From the NCBI GenBank assembly GCA_900767195.1, contig CAAFYG010000117.1, positions 1 to 54,525 on the forward strand: a DNA stretch of 54,525 nt, in the 5' to 3' direction. The notes below the pieces were generated by a model. That model did not search any database, was not told where the DNA came from, and saw nothing but the letters and a program-made list of their open reading frames with translations. Numbering within the stretch: the first letter of the stretch is position 1; each line of letters opens with the position of its first letter. This stretch comes from Clostridia bacterium. Its GTDB lineage: Bacteria; Bacillota; Clostridia; Christensenellales; Borkfalkiaceae. This document shows positions 40,896-48,002 of the stretch, piece by piece. The translations under genes and the position numbers were made by a program.

Positions 40896-41744
40896 GTGAA
40901 AAAGAATATTCTGAAAAAATTGACGTTAGGGGCGTGTGTGGCGGCGGCCGCGACGGCTTCGCTTTTTACGTTCGCTTCGTGCGAGACTTCGTACCCGAAA
41001 GCGGAAATCACGGTGAGTTTCGACGGCGAGGAGTATGCGCTGAAATACGAGCTTGCGAGAAAACTTGCTCCCGCAACGGTGCGGCATTTTATCGAGCTGG
41101 CGGATAAGAAGTTTTACGACGGGCTGTGCGTGCATAGCTACGAAACGTCGAAGTGGATCGCGGGCGGCTATAAGGCTTCGGAGAGCAATAACACCGAGCT
41201 GGAAGAGATCGATTATTTCGCGGCGGCGAAAGATTTTAATTTAACGCAGTCGGTGTGGGCGTTGCCGAATAAAGAGCGCGCAACGAACACGGTGTACGGC
41301 GAATTTTCGAAGAACAGCTACAAGGTGGAAGGCACGGGCGCGTGGCGGCAGACGTACGGCTCGATTTCGATGTATTATACGGCGAAAAGCACGGAAGATT
41401 CGGTGTATGTGGATCGGTTCGACGGCGAAGGGCAGAGTTACAAGCAGTATAAATACAACAGCGCCACGTCGCTTTTCTATTTTTATACATCGACTTCGGA
41501 CGCGGCGGCGAGCAGCGATTACTGCACGTTCGCGCGGCTTGACGAAAAAAGTAAGGATACGTTCGATAAGCTTTTGAAAGCGGTTTCCGATTATTCGCAG
41601 GAAAACTTCGGCGACGACGGATTCACCGAAGAGAAAAAGCTTCCCGCAAACGCCGGCGACGAGTTCGAGCCGGCTTCCACCGTTACGGCGAAAGTGCCGA
41701 AAAAGGCGATTGTGATCAAGTCGGTGAAGATCAAAAAGTATTGA
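40896..41744 (+). CDS. Putative lipoprotein with cyclophilin-like (peptidyl-prolyl isomerase) domain
   Basis: A 282-residue protein with a GTG start and AGGAGAG 8 bp upstream. The signal peptide is KKNILKKLTLGACVAAAATA with a lipobox-like FASC (Cys about residue 29; Phe at -3 is atypical). The mature part begins like cyclophilin (ITVSFDGEEYALKYELARKLAPATVRHFIELADKKFYDGLCVHSYE). However, the catalytic FHR is replaced by VHSYE and long insertions follow, so isomerase activity is doubtful. It probably sits on the outer face of the membrane. Confidence 0.7.
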   Translation: MKKNILKKLTLGACVAAAATASLFTFASCETSYPKAEITVSFDGEEYALKYELARKLAPATVRHFIELADKKFYDGLCVHSYETSKWIAGGYKASESNNTELEEIDYFAAAKDFNLTQSVWALPNKERATNTVYGEFSKNSYKVEGTGAWRQTYGSISMYYTAKSTEDSVYVDRFDGEGQSYKQYKYNSATSLFYFYTSTSDAAASSDYCTFARLDEKSKDTFDKLLKAVSDYSQENFGDDGFTEEKKLPANAGDEFEPASTVTAKVPKKAIVIKSVKIKKY

Positions 41745-41780
41745 GCTTTCGGTTTTTGAGCTTTTGAATAACGGCAGAAT

Positions 41781-41818
41781 AAAGCCGCGCTTTTGACTTT
41801 TGTCGGGGGCGCGGCTTT
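41781..41818. terminator. Bidirectional terminator between convergent genes
   Basis: AAAGCCGCGC (41781-41790) pairs perfectly with GCGCGGCTTT (41809-41818). The A- and T-ends suit both strands: the lipoprotein gene and the convergent unknown gene. Confidence 0.8.
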
Positions 41819-41846
41819 TAATGTGCCATATTTTAGCGTGCAATAA

Positions 41847-42731
41847 TTATATTTTCTTTAAGTCCGTGATTTTGCCGTGAGAGATTTCCGTGCGGTAGTA
41901 GTCCGCTTCGTATATGCGCTCGCCTTTCTTCCGCAATACCCCGCATTCGTTTTCTTCGTCGCACGGAAAAGCGTAGGTATATTCGCCCAAATACGCCCCC
42001 AGCTGTTCGCTCCGTTCCGCAAGCTCGCGCGATAAAAACGCCGATACGTCCGCCCCCACCCGAAAGTTTTCGAAAAAATCATACGATAAATTGCCGCTGT
42101 GTTCCGTGCCTTCGATCTTGCCCGAAATCCGATAGCACTCGTCTTCGCCGAGCGCCCATTCCCCGTACAGCACCCGTTTCGCGCCGCCGCTCAATTTTAC
42201 GCTCGCTTTCAACGTGCCGCCGTCCGCGGAGTACGAAATCACTTCTTCGTCGAAAAGCTTTTTGCCCCTTGCGTTGAAAATACAAAGCGCGTTTTTGCCT
42301 TCGATAAAGTACAGTCCGCCGTGTTTTTTAATGCGCGCGGTTTCGTATCTCGGCGGCAGGTGCGATATGTAAAACCCCGCGGCGGTTTCCAGCGAAATGT
42401 ACAACGCGCCCTGAAAATACACGGTGATAAGATCGGCGACAAACCGTTCCTGCGCCACGACGCGGGTATCGAACGAACGCGGCGGAAACGAGCGCGCGTA
42501 CACGGCCGCGCCGTCGCGAAGCAGATAGACTTCTACGCCCTCGGGCGGCGAGAAAAACAGATTTTCGTTTAAAAATACGCCGAGCGGCAGGGCGTTCTGC
42601 GGCGTGAAACACGCGAAAAGGTTGTCTTTCAGCGAGATTTCGGCGAAGCGGTCGAAGCCGTCGGTAACGCCGTAGTATTTGCCGTCGACGGTGAGGCAGC
42701 AGGGGACGGAAGATAAAAAACGTAATTTCAT
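41847..42731 (-). CDS. Hypothetical protein
   Basis: A 294-residue protein that I do not recognise. It is rich in predicted beta strands, lacks a signal peptide (the N-terminus MKLRFLSSVPCCLTVDGKYYG is not lipobox-like) and has no membrane segment. The N-terminal third resembles a carbohydrate-binding or PEGA-like beta domain only in general pattern. It is divergent from the RsfA-like gene across 118 bp. Codon use matches the neighbours. Confidence 0.7.
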   Translation of the reverse strand: MKLRFLSSVPCCLTVDGKYYGVTDGFDRFAEISLKDNLFACFTPQNALPLGVFLNENLFFSPPEGVEVYLLRDGAAVYARSFPPRSFDTRVVAQERFVADLITVYFQGALYISLETAAGFYISHLPPRYETARIKKHGGLYFIEGKNALCIFNARGKKLFDEEVISYSADGGTLKASVKLSGGAKRVLYGEWALGEDECYRISGKIEGTEHSGNLSYDFFENFRVGADVSAFLSRELAERSEQLGAYLGEYTYAFPCDEENECGVLRKKGERIYEADYYRTEISHGKITDLKKI

Positions 42732-42849
42732 ACGTTATTTTATTCATTTTTTGCGCGGGGATATGTATAAAAACGAAAAAATAGGTTAATAATTCTTTCC
42801 GCAACGCGGCTTTTGCGGCGGGCGATACTCAAAAACGGAGGTTCGGCAA

Positions 42850-43545
42850 ATGAACGCATCGGACAAGATCAACGGTTATACGGAAGAGGAAGCGAAAACG
42901 CTGATAGAGTACATCTGGAAAGGAAAGAAGTCGGGCAAAACGCTTACGTCGCTTTTCGCTTCTTACGGCGAGAAGCACGGACGGGCGCGGGGAAGCGTGC
43001 GCAACTACTACTACGCGCTGATGCGTTCGGCCGGGAAGGACGAGCGCGTGATGAAACTTCTGGACGGCAAGGAACTTACGGTGGAAAAAATCCGCGAGTT
43101 TACGGAAGAAGAAACAAACGACGCGCTCAAAAGTATTCTGGCGGAAAAAAGCAAGGGAATTTCGGTGCGGCGCGCGATTATGAACGTGACGGGCGCGGAT
43201 ACGAAGCTGGGGCTTCGCTTGCAGAATAAGTACAGAAACGTGCTGAAAAAACAACCCGAAAAAATCGAACGCGCGGAAAGAGAATTGGGAATTTCGTCTG
43301 CGGGCGGAAAATCGGCGGCGCACCATATTTTGGATAAGGCGGCGCTGAAAAAGACGGCGGGCGAAAAACTTTCCGATAAAACCGCAAGCGAAAAAATCGC
43401 GCCGCGCGGGGAATTTTTAAAGCGCAGATTAGAGCGGGAAATCAACCTTTTATACGAGAAAATCGCGGGCGCGCTGCGCGAAGAAAACGGCAGACTGAAA
43501 GCGGAAAACGAGCGGCTGAAAAACTTGCTCGGGCGCGGAAAATGA
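42850..43545 (+). CDS. Myb/SANT-like (RsfA-type) DNA-binding protein with C-terminal coiled coil
   Basis: A 231-residue protein. YTEEEAKTLIEYIWKGKKSG...SYGEKHGRARGSVRNYYYALM fits the Myb-like domain of RsfA, a prespore-specific regulator in Bacillus. A helical middle is followed by a C-terminal leucine-zipper-like coiled coil (REINLLYEKIAGALREENGR, then LKAENERLKNLL). It is probably a transcription regulator; a link to sporulation is an inference supported by spmAB 6 kb away. ACGGAGG precedes the ATG. Confidence 0.65.
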   Translation: MNASDKINGYTEEEAKTLIEYIWKGKKSGKTLTSLFASYGEKHGRARGSVRNYYYALMRSAGKDERVMKLLDGKELTVEKIREFTEEETNDALKSILAEKSKGISVRRAIMNVTGADTKLGLRLQNKYRNVLKKQPEKIERAERELGISSAGGKSAAHHILDKAALKKTAGEKLSDKTASEKIAPRGEFLKRRLEREINLLYEKIAGALREENGRLKAENERLKNLLGRGK

Positions 43546-43617
43546 CAATTTTTATCGAAAAATCGAATGAAAAATAAGTGAAATCAAAAAAAATTTATAC
43601 AAGTGCCTGTAAATTGC

Positions 43618-43646
43618 TTGCCAAAAACGGAAAAACAAGGTATGAT
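43618..43646 (+). promoter_or_regulatory. Promoter of yajC
   Basis: TTGCCA (43618-43623), 17 bp, TATGAT (43641-43646). Confidence 0.6.
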
Positions 43647-43700
43647 ATAAGCAGTTAATTTTTGCGGCGTCTTTTCGGCGTGCGCGAAGAAGGAGCGAGT

Positions 43701-44129
43701 ATGTTGAATTTATTGGCAGATAGCGGCAGCGGGAACAAGTGGCTTTCCACCGTATTCATTATTTTAATCGTGGCGGCGTTTGTGGCGATGATGATTTTCA
43801 ATTCGCGCAGTCAGAAAAAGCGTCAGCAGGAAAGTCAGAAAATGTTGGACGCGATCAAGCCGGGCAGCAAGGTGAAAACGATCGGCGGCATTTGCGGCGT
43901 AGTGGTGGAAGTGAACGCGGAAGAGAACACGTTTGTGCTTGAAACGGGAACGGAAGCGAGCGGAAAATCGTATATCAAATTCGATAAGCAAGCCGTTTAT
44001 CAGACGGACGCCGTACCCGAGGGCGCAAAGACTGCGGAAAAAACCGAAAAAGACGTGAAAGCGGAAGACGCGGGCGCGGAAGTTGCGGAAGAAAAAACGG
44101 AAAATTCCGAAAAGAAAGACGAAGAATAA
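43701..44129 (+). CDS. yajC: Preprotein translocase accessory subunit YajC
   Basis: A 142-residue protein with one N-terminal membrane helix (WLSTVFIILIVAAFVAMMIF), then NSRSQKKRQQE and the YajC core GSKVKTIGGICGVVVEVNAEENTFVLE. The C-terminal 45 residues are an acidic Lys/Glu tail. YajC belongs to the SecDF-YajC complex, and secD/secF lie about 1.1 kb downstream. The ATG at 43701 has AAGGAGCG upstream. It is closed by its own terminator, so it is not co-transcribed with secD. Confidence 0.93.
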   Translation: MLNLLADSGSGNKWLSTVFIILIVAAFVAMMIFNSRSQKKRQQESQKMLDAIKPGSKVKTIGGICGVVVEVNAEENTFVLETGTEASGKSYIKFDKQAVYQTDAVPEGAKTAEKTEKDVKAEDAGAEVAEEKTENSEKKDEE

Positions 44130-44188
44130 TTGTTTTTCGCATTGAATTGTTTACAGATTTTTTCATAAAATTATCCTTTTGGAGAATG

Positions 44189-44218
44189 GCGATGCCGCGT
44201 TGGGCATCGTCATTTTTC
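44189..44218 (+). terminator. Intrinsic terminator after yajC
   Basis: CGATGCC (44190-44196) pairs with GGCATCG (44203-44209), followed by TCATTTTT. Confidence 0.65.
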
Positions 44219-44224
44219 AAAAGT

Positions 44225-44386
44225 GTAGCGCGTTTGGATAGCGGCACATCTCGCGGCTTCATCTGCGTGCGCCTTTGCTCATTTACGCATGGTAAACTCG
44301 CGGCAGGCGTACTTGATAAAGCTCGCGATCTGCACCGCTCTGCAACCGCTTGCAGGTTTAGCGGTGTGGCGTGTTTGGATAGCGGC
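44225..44386. repeat. Structured noncoding element with terminal direct repeats
   Basis: GTxGCGxGTTTGGATAGCGGC occurs at 44225-44245 and again at 44366-44386. Between them a compound hairpin is visible: ACCGCT, CTGCAA, CCGC, TTGCAG, GTTT bulge, AGCGGT (44334-44365). Frames crossing it on either strand lack a Shine-Dalgarno and look unlike proteins. It may be a small RNA or the remnant of a dispersed element. No clear promoter is seen. Confidence 0.5.
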
Positions 44387-44444
44387 GCAATGCGTTTCAA
44401 AGGCAGGTAGTTGGTAAAAGCGGAAATGGAACAGTCCGTTACGA

Positions 44445-44469
44445 AACACCCTGCGGGCGTTCTGTTTTT
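44445..44469 (+). terminator. Possible terminator downstream of the structured element
   Basis: AACACCC (44445-44451), loop TGC, GGGCGTT (44455-44461, one mismatch), then CTGTTTTT. Its position after the element suggests that the element is transcribed. Confidence 0.5.
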
Positions 44470-44540
44470 AAAATATGCGGCATAGAATAAAAAAGCAGGC
44501 AAGGCGGCGCGGTTTCGTTTCGTTTGCAAGGAGGCTTTCT

Positions 44541-44918
44541 ATGTTCGCGGAAAATCTGAAAAGATCGTTTTTTTATCAGGCTCTGAAAGGCGCGGCGATC
44601 GCCACGCTTTTATGCGTGCTGTTTGCGGCAGCTCTCGCGGCGGTTTCCCGCTTTTTAACGCTTAGCGCGGCGGCGGTGAAAATTACCGGCATCGCGGCGA
44701 AAATTCTTTCCCTTTTCTTCGCCGCGCTTCTCTCTTTCAAAGACGGCAAAGGTTGGCTGAAAGGTCTTGCGGCAGGCATATTGTTCGGACTTCTCACTTG
44801 CTTTATATTTTCCGCCGCGGCGGAAGCTCCGATCGGCGCGGACATCGTTTTCGAGCTGCTTTTCGGCGCGGCGATCGGCGTGATTTGCGGCATGTTCGTA
44901 AGCGTGGCGAAAAGATAA
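44541..44918 (+). CDS. Small membrane protein (TIGR04086-like)
   Basis: A 125-residue protein with four hydrophobic helices (AIATLLCVLFAAALAAV; ITGIAAKILSLFFAALLSF; GLAAGILFGLLTCFIF; ELLFGAAIGVICGMF). Its size, helix layout and the glycine-rich GWLKGLAAGILFG fit the TIGR04086 membrane family that often lies near yajC/secDF in Firmicutes. Function unknown. AAGGAGG precedes the ATG at 44541. Confidence 0.7.
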   Translation: MFAENLKRSFFYQALKGAAIATLLCVLFAAALAAVSRFLTLSAAAVKITGIAAKILSLFFAALLSFKDGKGWLKGLAAGILFGLLTCFIFSAAAEAPIGADIVFELLFGAAIGVICGMFVSVAKR

Positions 44919-45034
44919 AGCTTTTTATTTGTGAATGGAAGGTTTCTCATTTTTGCTGAATTTTCTTCCCGAGAGAAAAAACGAACATGGGAAGGCTTGA
45001 CGTATAGGGCGGAAATTTATAGAAAATAAAAGAA

Positions 45035-45059
45035 AAAGTCGCAGACGGCGGCTTTTTTT
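45035..45059 (+). terminator. Intrinsic terminator before secD
   Basis: AAGTCGC (45036-45042) pairs with GCGGCTT (45048-45054; one G-U), followed by a run of Ts to 45059. It closes the 44541 gene. The remainder of 44919-45111 shows nothing else recognisable. Confidence 0.65.
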
Positions 45060-45111
45060 CGCGCATGTGTGATTTTTTTAAGAAAAAACGCGTAAATGCC
45101 CGCGATATGAC

Positions 45112-45141
45112 TTGACGGACAAGCCCTTTATAATGTATAAT
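45112..45141 (+). promoter_or_regulatory. Promoter of secD-secF
   Basis: TTGACG (45112-45117), 18 bp, TATAAT (45136-45141). A second TATAAT at 45129 is at the wrong spacing for this -35. Confidence 0.7.
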
Positions 45142-45245
45142 AAATAAGTATCGGTGTATTATTTTCTTTTTGAATCGCGAGCTTTGGCGGCATTTCGCGC
45201 CGTGCGCGCGGCGAAAAGAAAAGCAAATTATCAGGAGGCTTTACA

Positions 45246-46748
45246 ATGGGCAAAAAGAAATCGGTGGTATTGCTTACTTTAATTACCATCGTGATCGTTG
45301 TATTGTGCGCTGTAGCGGTGTTCCCTACGTTCCACCTGTCCGTTTTCAAAAAGGACTCGGTGAAAACGTGGAATCCCGTAGTTGCGCTGTACGATACCGA
45401 CGAGGAACTGGGCGGAGGATACGTGGCGCGGTACTATCCCGCGGGCGTGATTTCCGCCACGGAATACGACAGCAACTGCCGCTCGATTTCCGGGCAGGAA
45501 GGCGAGGAAAAGTTGCAGGAGTATATGGATTCGTATGAGAAACACGGCGGCGTGTACCTTTCCAAAAACGAGGACGATAAGGTGATGCGGCGCGTGACGG
45601 ATGAAACCGGCGAAAGATTCGAGGTGACGGAAGCTTTCAAAGCGTGGTTTAAAGAAACCGCCGATCTTGTGGCGGCGCGCTATGCTTCGATGCAGTATTC
45701 TTCGCTCTGCGTTTCGGTGGCGGACGATTACGTGCTGGAAGTGAAAGTGCCGCGCGCGAGCGTGAGTTCTTCGGCTTCTTCCGCGCTTACGAGTTTTGCC
45801 TACACGGGCGAATTGACGATTTCGGACGGCACGAATACTTACCCCGGCAAGCTGGAAACCGCAACGGACTATTTCAAGTCGTTTAAAGTGAAAACCACTA
45901 ACTGGGGGGCGAACGCGTATCTGCAAATCAAAGCCACGGACAAGGGTTCGGAAATTTTAAATACGTTCTCTTCCGGCTCTTCCACGATTACGATTAAAAT
46001 CGGCGAAAACACGGTGCTTAATCCCAAGGGTTCGTATTTCGAAAATATTTCGGGCAACACCTGGGCAATCGGACTGAACGGCGAAGAAGCGGGTAAAATT
46101 CTCGCGGCGACTCTCGATTCCGCGCTGCACTACACGCAGGGTGACAGCGGCTATTCGTTCGATGCGGACAAGACGGAAATTTCTTCTTACGAAGCGGTGT
46201 ACGGCGATAACGGCAAAGTGATGCTGTACACAGCGGCGTTGATCGTACTGGCGATCGCGCTGATTCTGCCTTTGATTTTATACAAAGGCTACGGCGTGGC
46301 GATGGCTTACGGCACGATGACGTACTTTTTGATCGTGGCGTTTTTGTACGCGTTCGTAACGAGCGCGGCGTTTGAGATTTCGGCGGTATCCGTGCTGCTG
46401 TTTGCGGCGGGGCTTGCCCTGATTTTCACCGTGGAATCGCGCGTATACAAAAAGATCAAGGCGGAAGTTGCGCTCGGAAAAACGGTGGCTTCTTCCGTGA
46501 AAAACGCGTTTAAAAAGACGCTTATGCCCGCGGTGGACGTATGCGTTGCGGCGGTGCTTGCTTCGCTGGCGTTTTTAATCGGCGGCTCGCTGCTTAGCAC
46601 GGTGGCGGCGCAGGCGGTGATCTGCTTTGCGGCGGCTTCGTTCGTGTGCCTTTTGTGGACGCGCGTGATCAATTATCTGTTGTTCTCCGCGGCGAAGGAC
46701 AAATACGCCTTCTATCGCTTGAAGAGGGAGGATGACGACGATGAATAA
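45246..46748 (+). CDS. secD: Divergent SecD-like protein-export subunit
   Basis: A 500-residue protein with one N-terminal helix, a large extracytoplasmic region (about 40-330) and five C-terminal helices. The order matches SecD, and it is followed by a SecF-like gene. The conserved GLDLxGG is reduced to EELGGGYV, and the VDANV segment of TM4, which carries a proton-path Asp, reads VESRV. RVYKKIKAEVALGKTVASSVKNAFKKTL matches the following SecD amphipathic stretch. The extracellular part is rich in Ser/Thr/Gly. The role as a motor using proton or sodium flow is inferred from the family. AGGAGG precedes the ATG. Confidence 0.75.
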   Translation: MGKKKSVVLLTLITIVIVVLCAVAVFPTFHLSVFKKDSVKTWNPVVALYDTDEELGGGYVARYYPAGVISATEYDSNCRSISGQEGEEKLQEYMDSYEKHGGVYLSKNEDDKVMRRVTDETGERFEVTEAFKAWFKETADLVAARYASMQYSSLCVSVADDYVLEVKVPRASVSSSASSALTSFAYTGELTISDGTNTYPGKLETATDYFKSFKVKTTNWGANAYLQIKATDKGSEILNTFSSGSSTITIKIGENTVLNPKGSYFENISGNTWAIGLNGEEAGKILAATLDSALHYTQGDSGYSFDADKTEISSYEAVYGDNGKVMLYTAALIVLAIALILPLILYKGYGVAMAYGTMTYFLIVAFLYAFVTSAAFEISAVSVLLFAAGLALIFTVESRVYKKIKAEVALGKTVASSVKNAFKKTLMPAVDVCVAAVLASLAFLIGGSLLSTVAAQAVICFAAASFVCLLWTRVINYLLFSAAKDKYAFYRLKREDDDDE

Positions 46749-47796
46749 GTTTACGAATAAAGTGGCGGGAAAAGGCAAGCTTTTTCTGCCGATCGCTCTG
46801 GCGATTTTAATTGCGGGCATTGTGATTGCGGCAATTTTCGGGTTGAACGTTGCGCCCGAGTACGATGCGGAAAAGACGTTGAAAATTCACGTAAATTCCT
46901 ATTATTCCGACGCGCGCGCGGAAGCCGTGGAAAACGTTTGCGGCAAGGTGCTTTCGGATAAGAGCGTAGACGAGAGCTACGTGCGGGTGCAGCGCAGCAC
47001 TTCCGCGAACGATTACACGATCGTGTATTCGTTTAAAGGCGATTTTTCCGATGATAAACTGGAAGAAGTGCGCGTGGAAGCGGCGGCGAAGCTTGCGGAA
47101 GCGATGCAAGGCGACGGAGCTTTGAAAGGGCTGGACGAAGATCTCGTATCGGTGAGCGTTTCAAGCCTTTCCGTATATACCGCGTTTTCGAAAGGATTTG
47201 TGCTTCGCGCGTGCATTGCGGGCGGCGTGCTGCTGATTGCGACGTTTGTGTACGCGGCGCTTCGGCATAAGCTTGCGGCGGGCGTGATTGCGGCGGCGAT
47301 TTCTTTCGTATCGCTTGCTTTGACGGCTGCGTTGACGGCGATTTTGCGTATTCCCGTATCTTCCACGTGTGCGAACGCGCTGTTCTTAGCGGAAGCGCTC
47401 GGCGCGGTTTTCGGCGTTGTCGTGGCGGGAAAAATGCACGCGGCGGAAACGAGCGAAGAAAACGAAGGACTTACCGCGAAAGAAATCGTGGCGAAAGAGA
47501 TGCCCGAAAAATCGCTTTTCGTGGCTGCGGCGGCTACGCTTCTCGGGTTTGTGATTATCGGCGCGGCGGGAATTTCGCCCGTGCAACGCTTGGCGGTGAT
47601 TGCGATTTTCGGCGTGCTTTCGGCATATTTTACCGCCGGAATTTTGTTCCCGGCGATTTATCCGCCGATCTTTGAAAGATTACAGAAAAAACGCGCGGAA
47701 AAACGCAGATACGATTATAAAAAGAATAAACCCGCGAAAGAAAAGTTATCTGCGGATGATACCACAACAAACGCGGCGGAGCATGCTGCGGACTAA
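46741..47796 (+). CDS. secF: Divergent SecF-like protein-export subunit
   Basis: A 351-residue protein whose ATG overlaps the secD stop by 8 bp, with GGGAGG inside the secD end. An N-terminal helix is followed by an extracytoplasmic domain (FNVAP, ADAEKTLKIHVNSYYSD region) and five helices near the C-terminus (SKGFVLRACIAGGVLLIATF onward). Size and layout fit SecF, but the SecF signature residues are poorly kept. The C-terminal tail is Lys-rich. Acts with SecD and probably YajC at the SecYEG channel. Confidence 0.72.
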   Translation: MNKFTNKVAGKGKLFLPIALAILIAGIVIAAIFGLNVAPEYDAEKTLKIHVNSYYSDARAEAVENVCGKVLSDKSVDESYVRVQRSTSANDYTIVYSFKGDFSDDKLEEVRVEAAAKLAEAMQGDGALKGLDEDLVSVSVSSLSVYTAFSKGFVLRACIAGGVLLIATFVYAALRHKLAAGVIAAAISFVSLALTAALTAILRIPVSSTCANALFLAEALGAVFGVVVAGKMHAAETSEENEGLTAKEIVAKEMPEKSLFVAAAATLLGFVIIGAAGISPVQRLAVIAIFGVLSAYFTAGILFPAIYPPIFERLQKKRAEKRRYDYKKNKPAKEKLSADDTTTNAAEHAAD

Positions 47797-47821
47797 ACGG
47801 CGTTTGATGAATGCGCTCGAT

Positions 47822-47861
47822 GCGGGGGAATACGCTTTTCCCCCGCTATTTGTTCTTTTTT
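47822..47861 (+). terminator. Intrinsic terminator after secF
   Basis: GCGGGGGAA (47822-47830) pairs perfectly with TTCCCCCGC (47838-47846), followed by a T-rich tail to 47861. Confidence 0.85.
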
Positions 47862-48002
47862 GAAGCCGCCGCACAGGCAATACGGTGCGGGTATGCACAA
47901 AGCGGCGTAAAGCAGGGGCGGTGCATGTTCGGTGCGGGCGCGCAAAAAACGGCGGGCGCGTGGTGCGGGCGGACGCAATACGGAAGAAACAGAGGTTTAC
48001 CA

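Noticed and set aside
44147..44410. Possible 87-residue protein after yajC
   Set aside because: No ribosome binding site, it runs through the yajC terminator and the direct-repeat element, and its composition is unlike the neighbouring proteins.
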